A stretch of 64,000 bases of DNA from assembly GCF_014873535.1 (NCBI RefSeq), contig NZ_JADBEF010000001.1, positions 6,820,001 to 6,884,000 on the forward strand. Reading direction: 5' to 3'. Under the pieces are notes generated by a model. The model made no database searches, was not told the DNA's origin, and saw only the letters and a list, made by a program, of their open reading frames with translations. Shown piece after piece: positions 27,180 through 35,426 of this stretch (its first letter is position 1; the number at the start of each line of letters is the position of its first letter). Position numbers and translations under genes: made by a program. Origin of the DNA: Nonomuraea africana. Its GTDB lineage: Bacteria; Actinomycetota; Actinomycetes; Streptosporangiales; Streptosporangiaceae.

Positions 27180-27696
27180 GCATCGCCCCGAGGCCCGGTG
27201 TGGCCCACTCGTCGACGACGAGGATCTTCGACGTCGGCAGGTACCAGATCCGCTGCGGGTAGGTGACCTTGGTCGGCTTGCCCCGCTCGGTGTGACAGGT
27301 GACCTTCCACTGCCGGTAGTAGGCCTTGTGTCCGCTGCCGACCTGCCGCAGCCCGGAGACGCTCGGCTTCGAGGGCATCGGCGAGGAGAAGTAGCGCTTG
27401 TCGTGCGTGCACTGCATCACCCCGCTGCTCGGGTGGTACGGCTCGTCGACCCTGAACGGGTTGTTCTCCGAGGCGTACTTGATGCCCTCGGGACCGAGCA
27501 GCCAGAAGCCCCTGCACTCCATAGCGCGACGGTCGCAGCCTCCGGTGAGCACGTGGACGGCTCCCCAGTTGGTCTTCTTGACCTTCCACGAGGAGGGGAC
27601 CTGGATCGTCGCCCCGCGGATCGACACCGGCTCGGCGCCGGAGGAGGGGGCGCCCGTCAGCACGAGCGAGGCCGTCACGGCCAGCGTCATCAACAT
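27157..27696 (-). CDS. secreted protein of unknown function
   Basis: About 179 residues. The N-terminus MLMTLAVTASLVLTGAPSSGAEP is a Sec signal peptide with likely cleavage after SGA. The mature part has four cysteines (GGCDRRAMECRG, VMQCTHD, KVTCHTE) suggesting two disulfides, and ends in YLPTSKILVVDEWATPG. The ATG at 27696 is chosen because it opens the signal peptide. I do not recognise a family. Confidence 0.7.
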   Translation of the reverse strand: MLMTLAVTASLVLTGAPSSGAEPVSIRGATIQVPSSWKVKKTNWGAVHVLTGGCDRRAMECRGFWLLGPEGIKYASENNPFRVDEPYHPSSGVMQCTHDKRYFSSPMPSKPSVSGLRQVGSGHKAYYRQWKVTCHTERGKPTKVTYPQRIWYLPTSKILVVDEWATPGLGAMLKRASWR

Positions 27697-27706
27697 GACC
27701 GGGAGG

Positions 27707-28510
27707 TTAGCCCGCCCCGGTTGCAGACGAATCGCGGATGGCCGCGGCCAGCTCACCCAGCAGCGCCACGACCCCGTCAGGCCCGTCGACGACGAGGTCG
27801 GCGCGCTCGGCGAGCTCGGTCACCTCGGCCGAGCCGCTGCACACGGCCACCCCCGGCAGCCCGGAGGCGCGCACCGCGGCGAAGGCCGCCAGATCGCCCA
27901 GATCGTCGCCCACGAACATCACGGATCGGGCCGCCCGCTCGGCCAGGAACAGGTCGAGCGCGTGGCCCTTGTCCATGCCGGGCGGCCTCAGCTCGAGGAC
28001 CAGCCGGCCCGGCTCCACGACCAGGGAGTGCGCGGCCGCCAGCTTCGCCAGCGGCTCGCGCAGCCGTTCAAGGGCGCCCTGGGGGTCGGGGGCGCGCCTG
28101 GTGTGGACGGCCACCGCCCGCTGTTTGTCCTCGATCGTCACGCCGTCCATGCCGAGCCGCTGCAGCAGCAGCGGCAGCGCCGCCTCGGCGTGCAGGACGC
28201 CGGGGGGTGGCGGAGGCGCGCTCACCCTCCCGTTCTCCCACCGCTCGAACCCGTAGTGCCCGAGCACCACCAGGCCAGGGACCTTCTCCAGGCCTGGAGC
28301 GTACTTGACCGCGGTGGCCGCGGGCCTGCCCGTCACGATGACCACGGCCTTCACCAGGCTCCCCAGCTCGGCGAGCACACCGGGGGCAGCGGGATGGATC
28401 CTGGCGTCGTCGGGATCGGGCACGATCGGCGCCAGCGTGCCGTCGAAGTCGAGCCCGATCACCGCGCCGCCAGGATCGCGCACCATGGCGTGAATTGCTG
28501 GAATGTTCAT
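27707..28510 (-). CDS. otsB: trehalose-6-phosphate phosphatase
   Basis: 267-residue HAD-superfamily phosphatase of the trehalose-phosphatase group. Motif I is GLDFDGTLAPI with D21 and D23, motif II VIVTGRPA, and motif III/IV FVGDDLGDLAAFAAV. It contains the trehalose-phosphatase segments VVLGHYGFERW and LELRPPGMDKGHALDLFL. It dephosphorylates the OtsA product to trehalose. ATG at 28510. It lies opposite in strand to otsA and 25 bases downstream of the DUF3263 gene, probably in one transcript with it. Confidence 0.95.
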   Translation of the reverse strand: MNIPAIHAMVRDPGGAVIGLDFDGTLAPIVPDPDDARIHPAAPGVLAELGSLVKAVVIVTGRPAATAVKYAPGLEKVPGLVVLGHYGFERWENGRVSAPPPPPGVLHAEAALPLLLQRLGMDGVTIEDKQRAVAVHTRRAPDPQGALERLREPLAKLAAAHSLVVEPGRLVLELRPPGMDKGHALDLFLAERAARSVMFVGDDLGDLAAFAAVRASGLPGVAVCSGSAEVTELAERADLVVDGPDGVVALLGELAAAIRDSSATGAG

Positions 28511-28534
28511 CACGCGCCTGCCGTACCCAGGCTG

Positions 28535-28837
28535 TCAGGGGCGCATGCCCAGCTTGCGCGCCGCGCGCTCCCTCTGCCGGGTCGCCCGCAACCTGCGCAG
28601 GCGTTTGACCAGCATCGGGTCGTGCTCCATCGCCTCCGGACGATCGATGAGATCACCCAGCAACTGGTAGTAGCGGGTGGCGGAGAACCCGAAGGTCTCG
28701 CGGATGGCGTGCTCCTTGGCGCCCGCGTGACGCCACCACTGGCGCTCGAAGGCGAGGAGCTGAAGGTCGCGCTCGGACAGGGGCTTGCGCGGTGGTTCCT
28801 GGGCAGCACTGTCACCGCTGACCGGTGCAGTGTCCAT
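28535..28837 (-). CDS. DUF3263 domain protein
   Basis: 100 residues. The core (SERDLQLLAFERQWWRHAGAKEHAIRETFGFSATRYYQLLGDLIDRPEA, then DPMLVKRLRRLRATRQRERAARKL) matches the small actinobacterial DUF3263 family. It has a helix-turn-helix-like pattern reminiscent of sigma region 4 and a basic tail, consistent with DNA binding. The ATG at 28837 has a strong GAGGAGGAG. Probably in an operon with otsB. Role unknown. Confidence 0.88.
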   Translation of the reverse strand: MDTAPVSGDSAAQEPPRKPLSERDLQLLAFERQWWRHAGAKEHAIRETFGFSATRYYQLLGDLIDRPEAMEHDPMLVKRLRRLRATRQRERAARKLGMRP

Positions 28838-28929
28838 GGTCTCCTCCTCGGTCGGCGCGGCCCGTGGCCCATCGTAATGTGCCACGTGCGGGTGTTCACG
28901 ACGGTTGCGGAGACGTACAGTCGCCAAGT

Positions 28930-29736
28930 GTGAGCCCTGTCATCACACTTCTCACCGACTACGGACTCGAAGACGGATACGTGGCCGCCTGCCACGGAGT
29001 GATCGCCGGGATCGCGCCGCAGGCGCGCGTGATCGACGTGTGCCATCTGGTGCCCTCGGGGGACGTCCGCAGGGGCGCGGCGATTCTCGCGCAGACCATC
29101 CCTTACCTGCCCGCGGGCGTGCACATCGGGATCGTCGACCCCGGCGCGGGCGGCGCCCGCCGCGCGGTGGCGGTCGAGGCCGGCGACCGGATCTTCATCG
29201 GGCCCGACAACGGCCTGCTCTCCTGGGCGATCGGCGCCAGCGGCGGCGCCGTGGCCGCCTACGAGATCGCCAACGCCGAGCTGTGCCTCAGCCCCATCTC
29301 GCCGACCTTCCACGGCCGCGACGTCTTCTCCCCCGTGGCGGCGCACCTGTGCACGGGGCGCAAGCCGGCGGAGGTCGGGCCCGAGATCTCGCTCGACAGG
29401 CTGGTCTCCCTGCCCTCGCCCGCCTCGCACCTGCGCGAGGGGGCGGTGGAGGGCGAGGTGGTCTCGGTGGACCGCTTCGGCAACACCCAGCTGTCCATCC
29501 CCGCGGGCGACCTTGCGGCGCTCGGGGTCCGCGTGGGGGACACGCTGGGGGTGTGGCTCGGGCGCAGGCAGCTGGCCCTTCCCTTCCGCGAGTCGTTCGC
29601 CGCGGTGGCGCCCGGGGACCTGGTGGCGTTCACGGACTCGGCCGGGCTGATCGCGCTGGCGGTCAACTCTGGCGACGCCGCCCAACGACTCGGCCTGCCC
29701 CCAGGCGCCCACGTCCGCCTCTCCGCCCTCCCCTGA
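28930..29736 (+). CDS. SAM hydroxide adenosyltransferase (DUF62 family)
   Basis: 268-residue member of the fluorinase/chlorinase/DUF62 superfamily. The N-terminal domain has ITLLTDYGLEDGYV, the SAM-binding VDPGAGGARRAVAVE and SPTFHGRDVFSPVAAHL; the C-terminal beta-barrel has VVSVDRFGNTQLSI. DUF62 members of this type hydrolyse SAM to adenosine and methionine with water as nucleophile; Asp, Arg and His of the proposed triad are all available. Fluorinase is excluded by overall similarity to the common housekeeping form, though I could not align it. The GTG at 28930 gives the canonical start. Confidence 0.9.
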   Translation: MSPVITLLTDYGLEDGYVAACHGVIAGIAPQARVIDVCHLVPSGDVRRGAAILAQTIPYLPAGVHIGIVDPGAGGARRAVAVEAGDRIFIGPDNGLLSWAIGASGGAVAAYEIANAELCLSPISPTFHGRDVFSPVAAHLCTGRKPAEVGPEISLDRLVSLPSPASHLREGAVEGEVVSVDRFGNTQLSIPAGDLAALGVRVGDTLGVWLGRRQLALPFRESFAAVAPGDLVAFTDSAGLIALAVNSGDAAQRLGLPPGAHVRLSALP

Positions 29737-29753
29737 CCCCCTTTTCGGACGGA

Positions 29754-29823
29754 CGAACGATCGCACGGGGCTGAGGTTCTTCAGCGGGCGAAGGATTGCA
29801 CGGGGCTGAGGTTCTTCAGCGAG
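29754..29823. repeat. two-copy 35-bp tandem repeat
   Basis: Two adjacent 35-bp units (29754-29788 and 29789-29823) differ at three positions or so; each contains GCACGGGGCTGAGGTTCTTC followed by AGCG. They occupy the first part of the 311-base gap between the SAM hydrolase and the secreted-protein gene. The remainder of that gap (29824-30047) is G-rich and without a gene; it must hold the promoter for 30048. Confidence 0.75.
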
Positions 29824-30047
29824 TGGAGGACCCCATGGGGTTGGGGGTTTAGGGCGCGGGGGGTTTCGGGAGGCGGGTTCCCAGGAGCTGCCGAATCTTG
29901 GGACAAACGGGGTGGTGGTGGTTGAAGGGGTGAAAGTGTCGACTACTCCACGTATCGGGCTGTTTACCGAACCGTCGGATTGAATCATCGCCCGCGTGCC
30001 AGAATGCACGGCGAAGCGTCCCTCTCCCCCCTTTCTCCGAGGTCGAC

Positions 30048-30614
30048 GTGATCCGACTGTCCATCGTCCTGATTCCGATCATGACCATGATCTGGCCACC
30101 GGCCGAGCCGCCCGTCGCCGAGCGGTGGCGGATGTGGCCCGCCGCCGAGGTCTTCCCCGCCCGGCTCCCCGGCACCACCCCCTCCGGCGCCCGCACCACC
30201 TACGTCCTGGTCGGCATCGCGCCCGAGTCGCCGTGCGCCGCCGCCTTCCAGGACGGCGTCCGCCTGCCCGGCTGCCGCACCGCCCTGCGCGCCACCTACA
30301 CCGAGAGCACCCAGACCTTCGTCGCCACCGCGGGCATCGCCGTCCTCACCGGCCCTCCCCCCGCCGAGCGCAACCGTGACCCGCGGCCGGTCACGGTGCG
30401 GCCCTACCCCGTCCAGGGCGGTCCCGCCGAGCTGTTCGGGCAGCGCCAGTACATCGCCGGTGCGAGGGAGAGCGCGCGCGAGCGCTACGTGGTGCTCACC
30501 GCCGCCGGGTACACCGACGGCCGGCCGTACACCGAGGGACAGGCGGCCCCGCCGCGCCTGCGCGGCATGGCGGAGCAGCTCGCCAGGGCGCTGCACGGGC
30601 GGCTCACCGGATGA
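30048..30614 (+). CDS. secreted or membrane-anchored protein of unknown function
   Basis: 188 residues. The N-terminal MIRLSIVLIPIMTMIWPP is a short hydrophobic signal. The mature part is Pro/Arg/Ala-rich with two cysteines (SPCAAAF and PGCRTAL). GTG start. It overlaps the subtilase gene by 4 bases (stop TGA inside GATGAGG), which indicates translational coupling. By position it may be a partner or substrate of the protease. No family recognised. Confidence 0.7.
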   Translation: MIRLSIVLIPIMTMIWPPAEPPVAERWRMWPAAEVFPARLPGTTPSGARTTYVLVGIAPESPCAAAFQDGVRLPGCRTALRATYTESTQTFVATAGIAVLTGPPPAERNRDPRPVTVRPYPVQGGPAELFGQRQYIAGARESARERYVVLTAAGYTDGRPYTEGQAAPPRLRGMAEQLARALHGRLTG

Positions 30615-31741
30615 GGGCGGTGTTCACCGGGCTGCTGGCGGTCCTGCTGGTCATGAGCGCGCCCACGGCCGCCGACGACGTGGCCGCGACCGCCCGCGAA
30701 CGGCAGTGGCAGCTCGCGCCGCTCGACATGGCGCAGGCGTGGCGCGTCAGCAAGGGCCGCGGCGTGACGGTGGCGGTCCTCGACACCGGCGTCGACGCCC
30801 GCCATCCCGACCTCGTCGGCGCCGTCGTCAAGGGCCCCGACCTGACGGGACAGACGGGCAAGGACCGCTGGGGGCACCACGGCACCGCGATGGCCAGCCT
30901 CATCGCCGGTCGCGGGCACGGCAGGAACAGAGCCGAGGGGATCATCGGCATCGCACCCGAGTCCACCGTGCTGTCGGTGCGGGTCACGCTGGAGAACGAC
31001 GATCCGCGCCGCGAGCAGCAGCGCACGCGAACCCGCGGCCGCGACTCGCTGGCGAGGGGGATCCGCTACGCCGTCGACCACGGCGCGAAGGTGATCAGCA
31101 TGTCGCTCGGCGGCGGGAGCGGCACGTGGGAGGGCTCGGCGGCCGAGGAGGAGGCGGTGCAGTACGCCCTGGCGGGCGGCGCCGTGCTGGTCGCCTCGGC
31201 GGGCAACGACGGCGACGGGCCCAACAAGAAGAACTTCCCCGCCGCCTACCCCGGCGTGATCGCCGTCGGTGCCGTGGACAGGAAGCTGAAGGTGGCCGGC
31301 TTCTCCAACCGCCAGGAGTACCTGTCGGTGGTCGCGCCCGGCAGCCAGATCGTCAGCGCCGACGGCTCCGACTCCTACGTGATCGGCGACGGCACCAGCT
31401 CGGCCGCCGCGATGGTGGCGGGCATCGCGGCGCTCATCAGGTCCGCCTACCCGGGCCTGACGCCCTTGCAGGTACGGCGGGCGATCGAGGCCAGCGCGGG
31501 ACGGAAGGGGCACAGCAGGTCCTACGGCCACGGGGTGGTGAACGCGGCCCTCGCCCTCGACGCCGCCGAGCGGCTGGCCAGCAGGGCGCCGGCCAAGACG
31601 CAGGACGGCGCCCCCTACTTCGGCGGCGGCCCGGCGGCGGCCACCTCCGACTCCAGGCTGGCCGTGATCGTGGCCCTGCTCGCGCTCGCGACGGCGATGG
31701 CGGCCAGGGTCGTGGTGCTCAGCGTGCGCGGCAGACGCTAG
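30611..31741 (+). CDS. mycosin-like S8 subtilisin-type serine protease, membrane anchored
   Basis: 376-residue S8 peptidase. A signal peptide (residues 1-21) precedes the catalytic domain with Asp58 (VLDTGVD), His90 (HHGTAMAS), Asn199 (ASAGNDG) and Ser263 (GDGTSSAAAMVAG). A C-terminal membrane helix (AVIVALLALATAMAARVVVL) and a short basic tail anchor it, the layout of MycP proteases of type VII secretion. Unlike true ESX loci, no EccB/C/D/E or WXG100 genes are nearby. ATG start overlaps the upstream gene by 4 bases. It may process exported proteins at the cell surface. Confidence 0.9.
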   Translation: MRAVFTGLLAVLLVMSAPTAADDVAATARERQWQLAPLDMAQAWRVSKGRGVTVAVLDTGVDARHPDLVGAVVKGPDLTGQTGKDRWGHHGTAMASLIAGRGHGRNRAEGIIGIAPESTVLSVRVTLENDDPRREQQRTRTRGRDSLARGIRYAVDHGAKVISMSLGGGSGTWEGSAAEEEAVQYALAGGAVLVASAGNDGDGPNKKNFPAAYPGVIAVGAVDRKLKVAGFSNRQEYLSVVAPGSQIVSADGSDSYVIGDGTSSAAAMVAGIAALIRSAYPGLTPLQVRRAIEASAGRKGHSRSYGHGVVNAALALDAAERLASRAPAKTQDGAPYFGGGPAAATSDSRLAVIVALLALATAMAARVVVLSVRGRR

Positions 31742-31747
31742 GAACCT

Positions 31748-31761
31748 AGCAAGCGCTTGTG
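31748..31761 (+). promoter_or_regulatory. palindromic operator candidate (KstR2/FadR-like TetR site)
   Basis: AGCAAGCGCTTGTG contains the perfect 10-bp palindrome CAAGCGCTTG. It resembles the KstR2-type consensus AnCAAGnnCTTGnT at all but the last base. It lies 14 bases upstream of the DUF35 protein start, right after the protease stop, as expected for a repressor site of the DUF35/thiolase operon. Confidence 0.5.
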
Positions 31762-31775
31762 TGATACTGCCTTCT

Positions 31776-32159
31776 ATGATCCCCGGCTGGTTCGACGGCA
31801 CCCATCTGATCGGCACCCGCTGCACCACCTGCCAGGCCGTCTTCTTCCCCCCGCACCAGGGCTTCTGCCGCGACCCGCGCTGCGAGGGCGAGGAGCTCGT
31901 GCCGCAGCGGCTGTCCAGGCGCGGCACCGTGTGGTCCTACACCAACGCCTGCTATCCGCCGCCCGCGCCGTTCCTGGCCGCCGAGCCGTACGAGCCGGTG
32001 ACGCTGGCGGCCGTGGAGCTGGCGCGCGAGCGCATCGTCGTCCTCGGCCAGGTCAAGGACCTGGCCGTCGAGGACCTGCGAGTCGGCATGGAGCTGGAGC
32101 TCACCGAGGGCACGCTCGCCGACGGGCCGAGGGTGTGGATGTGGGGGTTGCCGCGATGA
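31776..32159 (+). CDS. Zn-ribbon/OB-fold protein (DUF35 family)
   Basis: 127 residues. An N-terminal zinc ribbon is formed by four cysteines (RCTTCQAVFFPPHQGFCRDPRC), followed by a C-terminal OB-fold (GTVWSYT.ACYPP, then ITLAAVELA..RIVVLGQVKDL). DUF35 proteins work with thiolase-like partners; in actinobacterial steroid degradation they form acyl-CoA hydratases or aldolases with Ltp2-type thiolases. The ATG at 31776 is preferred to an upstream GTG at 31761, which is inside the operator. It overlaps the thiolase by 4 bases (ATGA), indicating a two-gene operon and a likely complex. Confidence 0.88.
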   Translation: MIPGWFDGTHLIGTRCTTCQAVFFPPHQGFCRDPRCEGEELVPQRLSRRGTVWSYTNACYPPPAPFLAAEPYEPVTLAAVELARERIVVLGQVKDLAVEDLRVGMELELTEGTLADGPRVWMWGLPR

Positions 32160-33331
32160 GCGTGGTCGTGATCGGCGCGGGCATGCACCCGTGGGGCAAG
32201 CAGGGCAGGCCGTTCCACGAGTACGGCGTGGCCGCGGCCAGGGCCGCGCTCGCCGACGCCGGCGTCACCTGGCCGGACGTGCAGTTCGTGGTGGGTGCCG
32301 ACACCATCAGGAACGGCTACCCCGGCTTCGTCGCCGGCGCGACCTACGCCCGCGCACTGGGCTGGTCGGGCGCGCGCGTCGCCTCCTGCTACGCGGCCTG
32401 CGCCTCCGGCGCCCAGGCCGTCGAGCTGGCCCGCACCAGGATCCTCGCGGGGCTCTGCGACGTGGCGCTGGTGATCGGCGCCGACTCGACCCCCAAGGGC
32501 TTCTTCACCCCCGTCGGAGGCGACCGGCCCGACGATCCCGACTGGCTGCGCTTCCGCCTCCTCGGCGCCACGAATCCGGCCTACTTCGCGCTCTACGCGC
32601 GCAGGCGCATGGCCCTGTACGGCTCGACGCCCGAGGACTTCGCCGCCGTCAAGGTCAAGAACGCGCTCGCCGGATCGCTCAACCCCCACGCCCGCTACCG
32701 CACGCGCGTCACCGCCGAGCAGGTGCTCGCCTCGCCGATGGTCGCCGATCCGCTGCGGCTCATGGACATCTGCGCGACGTCGGACGGCGGCGCCGCCGTG
32801 GTCCTCGCCTCCGCCGCCTACGCGCGCAGGCTGGGGGTCCGCTCTCCCATCAGGCTCGCCGCGATCTCCACGGTCACCCCGACCTTCCCCAAGGCCGTCC
32901 TGGACCTGCCCGACTTCGCCACCGACCCGCCCGTGCGGGACAGCGTGCCCTTCCGCACCGCCCTCGCGCGCGCCGCCTACGAGGAGGCGGGCCTCGGGCC
33001 CGAGGACCTGTCCTTCGCCGAGGTGTACGACCTGTCCACGGCCCTCGAGCTCGACTGGATGGAGGATCTCGGCCTGTGCGAGCGGGGCGAGGCCGACAAG
33101 CTGCTCAGATCCGGCGACAGCGCGCTCGGCGGCCGGATCCCCATCAATCCTTCGGGCGGTCTGGCCTCCTTCGGCGAGGCCATCCCCGCACAGGCCATCG
33201 CCCAGGTCTGCGAGCTGACGTGGCAGCTGCGCGGCGAGGCGGGCGCCCGCCAGGTCGAAGGCGCCCTGGTCGGCATCGCGGTCAACCAGGGCCTGTTCGG
33301 CCACGGCTCCGCGGTCGTCGCCACGCGTTGA
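32156..33331 (+). CDS. thiolase-like protein (SCP2/Ltp2-type thiolase or aldolase)
   Basis: 391-residue member of the thiolase superfamily. The start (MSVVVIGAGMHPWGKQGRPFHEYGVAA) and the nucleophile region SCYAACASGAQA are those of sterol-carrier/Ltp2-like proteins, and PSGGLASFGEAIPAQAIAQVCELTWQLRG is the C-terminal Gly-rich motif. Paired with a DUF35 protein it may be a retro-aldolase on steroid or branched acyl-CoA rather than a beta-ketothiolase. The ATG overlaps the preceding stop. A bidirectional hairpin terminator follows directly. Confidence 0.87.
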   Translation: MSVVVIGAGMHPWGKQGRPFHEYGVAAARAALADAGVTWPDVQFVVGADTIRNGYPGFVAGATYARALGWSGARVASCYAACASGAQAVELARTRILAGLCDVALVIGADSTPKGFFTPVGGDRPDDPDWLRFRLLGATNPAYFALYARRRMALYGSTPEDFAAVKVKNALAGSLNPHARYRTRVTAEQVLASPMVADPLRLMDICATSDGGAAVVLASAAYARRLGVRSPIRLAAISTVTPTFPKAVLDLPDFATDPPVRDSVPFRTALARAAYEEAGLGPEDLSFAEVYDLSTALELDWMEDLGLCERGEADKLLRSGDSALGGRIPINPSGGLASFGEAIPAQAIAQVCELTWQLRGEAGARQVEGALVGIAVNQGLFGHGSAVVATR

Positions 33332-33363
33332 AAGGGTGAGCCCTCGTCCGAGGGCCCACCCTT
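33332..33363. terminator. bidirectional hairpin terminator
   Basis: Stem AAGGGTG / CACCCTT plus GCCCTC / GAGGGC with one internal mismatch and a 4-nt loop. It fills the gap between the convergent thiolase and oppF genes, ending both. Confidence 0.8.
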
Positions 33364-33369
33364 CCTCCA

Positions 33370-34386
33370 TCAGTTGACGTGCACCACGTCGTGCGTCTCG
33401 GCGAAGTGGCACGCGCTCGCGTGCGCCGTACCCGGCCTGATCTGGAGCAGGGGCTCCTGCTCCGCGCAGATCTCCTGCGCCTTCCAGCACCTGGTGCGGA
33501 AGCGGCAGCCGGAGGGCGGGTTGGCCGGCGAGGGCGGGTCACCCTGCAGGATGATCCGCTCGCGCTGCTCGCGCCCCTCGGGGTCGGGCACCGGCACGGC
33601 CGACAGCAACGCCTGGGTGTAGGGATGGGCCGGCCGGTCGTAGATCTCGGCGTCCTTGCCGAGCTCGACGAACTTGCCCAGGTACATCACCGCGACCCGG
33701 TCGGAGATGTGGCGCACCACCGACAGGTCGTGGGCGATGAAGATGTAGGCCAGGTCGAACTCGCTCTGCAGCCGCTCCAGCAGGTTGATGACCTGCGCCT
33801 GGATCGACACGTCCAGCGCCGAGACGGGCTCGTCGCAGACGATGACCTCCGGCTGGAGCGCCAGCCCCCTGGCGATGCCGATGCGCTGGCGCTGGCCGCC
33901 GGAGAACTGGTGCGGGTAGCGGTTGATGTGGTCGGGGTTGAGACCGACCACCTCCAGCAGCTCCTGCACCTTCCTGCGCCGGTCGCCCTTCGGCGCGACC
34001 TCCGTGTGGATGTCGTACGGCTCGCCGACGATGTCGCCGACGGTCATCCTGGGGTTCAGCGAGGTGTAGGGATCCTGCATCACCATCTGGATGTTGCGGC
34101 GCATGCGCTTGAGCTCGGCGCCCCTGGCGTTGGCGATCTCTCGCCCGTTGACCTTGACCGAGCCCGAGGTCGGCCGCTCCAGCGCCATCAGCAGCTTGGC
34201 CAGCGTCGACTTGCCGCAGCCCGACTCCCCGACGATGCCCAGGGTCTCGCCCCTGTTCAGGTCGAACGAGACGCCGTCGACGGCCTTGATCGCGCCGATC
34301 TGCCTCTTGAGCACGACACCGTGCGTCAGCGGGAAGTGCTTGACCAGGTCGCGGACCTCGAGGATGCGGTCAGCCGCGGCTGCCAT
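33370..34386 (-). CDS. oppF: oligopeptide ABC transporter ATP-binding protein OppF
   Basis: 338-residue ATPase. Walker A is [14 protein letters not shown], the signature is [20 protein letters not shown] and Walker B is [12 protein letters not shown]. The C-terminal oligopeptide-transporter domain carries cysteines ([23 protein letters not shown]) that are reported to bind an Fe-S cluster in Opp/Dpp ATPases. It overlaps oppD by 17 bases, so the pair is coupled. Last gene of the minus-strand opp operon; supplies ATP for peptide import with OppD. Confidence 0.96.
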   Translation of the reverse strand: MAAAADRILEVRDLVKHFPLTHGVVLKRQIGAIKAVDGVSFDLNRGETLGIVGESGCGKSTLAKLLMALERPTSGSVKVNGREIANARGAELKRMRRNIQMVMQDPYTSLNPRMTVGDIVGEPYDIHTEVAPKGDRRRKVQELLEVVGLNPDHINRYPHQFSGGQRQRIGIARGLALQPEVIVCDEPVSALDVSIQAQVINLLERLQSEFDLAYIFIAHDLSVVRHISDRVAVMYLGKFVELGKDAEIYDRPAHPYTQALLSAVPVPDPEGREQRERIILQGDPPSPANPPSGCRFRTRCWKAQEICAEQEPLLQIRPGTAHASACHFAETHDVVHVN

Positions 34387-35410
34387 CGAGGACCTCCCTC
34401 CAGTAGTGGCAGGCGCTGCCGCGCACGCCGCTGATCTCGTAGAGCGGGGGGACGTCCGTCACGCAGTTGTCCTGCCGGTAGGGACACCGGGGATGGAACG
34501 CGCAGCCGGTCGGCATGTCGAGCAGGTTGGGCGGCAGGCCCTTGATCGCGTACAGCTCCTGGCCCTTGTGGTCGACCCTGGGGATCGAGTCCAGCAGGCC
34601 CTTGGAGTACGGGTGCGCGGGAGCCTTGTAGATGTCGTGCACGGGGGCGTTCTCGACGATCCGCCCCGCGTACATGACCGAGATCTTGTCGGCGACGTCG
34701 GCGACCACGCCGAGGTCGTGAGTGATCAGGATCAGGCCCATGTTGCTCTCGCGCTGGAGCTCCGCCAGGAGCTCCATGATCTGGGCCTGCACGGTCACGT
34801 CGAGCGCGGTGGTCGGCTCGTCGGCGATCAGCACCTCGGGGTCCAGCGCGATCGACATCGCGATCATGATGCGCTGGCGCATGCCGCCGGAGAACTGGTG
34901 CGGGTAGTCGTTCACGCGCTGCCGCGCGGCCGGGATGCGGACCTTGTCCATCAGCTCGACGGCCTTCTTCATGCCGTCGCGCTTGCTCATCCCGCGGTGC
35001 ACCCTGAACATCTCGCTGATCTGCCAGCCCACGGTGAAGACCGGGTTGAGCGCGGAGAGCGCGTCCTGGAAGATCATCGCGATCCGCTCGCCACGGACCT
35101 GGGTCCTGCCCTCCTCCGACAGCTGGAGCAGGTCGGTGCCGTGGAAGCGGATCTCCCCCTTGGGGATCACCGCGGGCGGCATGTCGAGGATGCCCATGAT
35201 CGCCTGAGCCGTCACGGACTTGCCCGAGCCCGACTCACCGAGGACGGCGAGCGTCTCACCGGCGCTCAGCGAGTAGCTGACGCCGTTGACCGCACTGACG
35301 ACGCCCGCCCTGGTGTGGAACTCCACGTGCAGGTTGTCGACAGCGAGCAGCGGCTCGTTGCCCAGCCCTCCCTCGGCGGGCAGAACGTCCGTTGCTGACC
35401 TCTTCTTCAT
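34370..35410 (-). CDS. oppD: oligopeptide ABC transporter ATP-binding protein OppD
   Basis: 346-residue ATPase. Walker [16 protein letters not shown]-loop, signature [20 protein letters not shown] and Walker [13 protein letters not shown] are present. The C-terminal cysteine block reads [22 protein letters not shown]. The ATG at 35410 has a strong Shine-Dalgarno (GAGAGGGGGG) and starts MKKRSATDV; the longer open frame has none. Sixteen bases separate it from oppC upstream. Confidence 0.96.
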   Translation of the reverse strand: MKKRSATDVLPAEGGLGNEPLLAVDNLHVEFHTRAGVVSAVNGVSYSLSAGETLAVLGESGSGKSVTAQAIMGILDMPPAVIPKGEIRFHGTDLLQLSEEGRTQVRGERIAMIFQDALSALNPVFTVGWQISEMFRVHRGMSKRDGMKKAVELMDKVRIPAARQRVNDYPHQFSGGMRQRIMIAMSIALDPEVLIADEPTTALDVTVQAQIMELLAELQRESNMGLILITHDLGVVADVADKISVMYAGRIVENAPVHDIYKAPAHPYSKGLLDSIPRVDHKGQELYAIKGLPPNLLDMPTGCAFHPRCPYRQDNCVTDVPPLYEISGVRGSACHYWREVLDGSRG

Positions 35411-35426
35411 CGCGATTCCCCCCTCT

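Noticed and set aside
28930-29736. Fluorinase/chlorinase (organohalogen biosynthesis) call for the DUF62 protein
   Set aside because: The overall sequence matches the common SAM-hydrolysing form and no halogenated-metabolite genes are nearby.
30048-31741. Type VII secretion locus
   Set aside because: Only the mycosin-like protease is present; no EccB/C/D/E or WXG100 genes are nearby.
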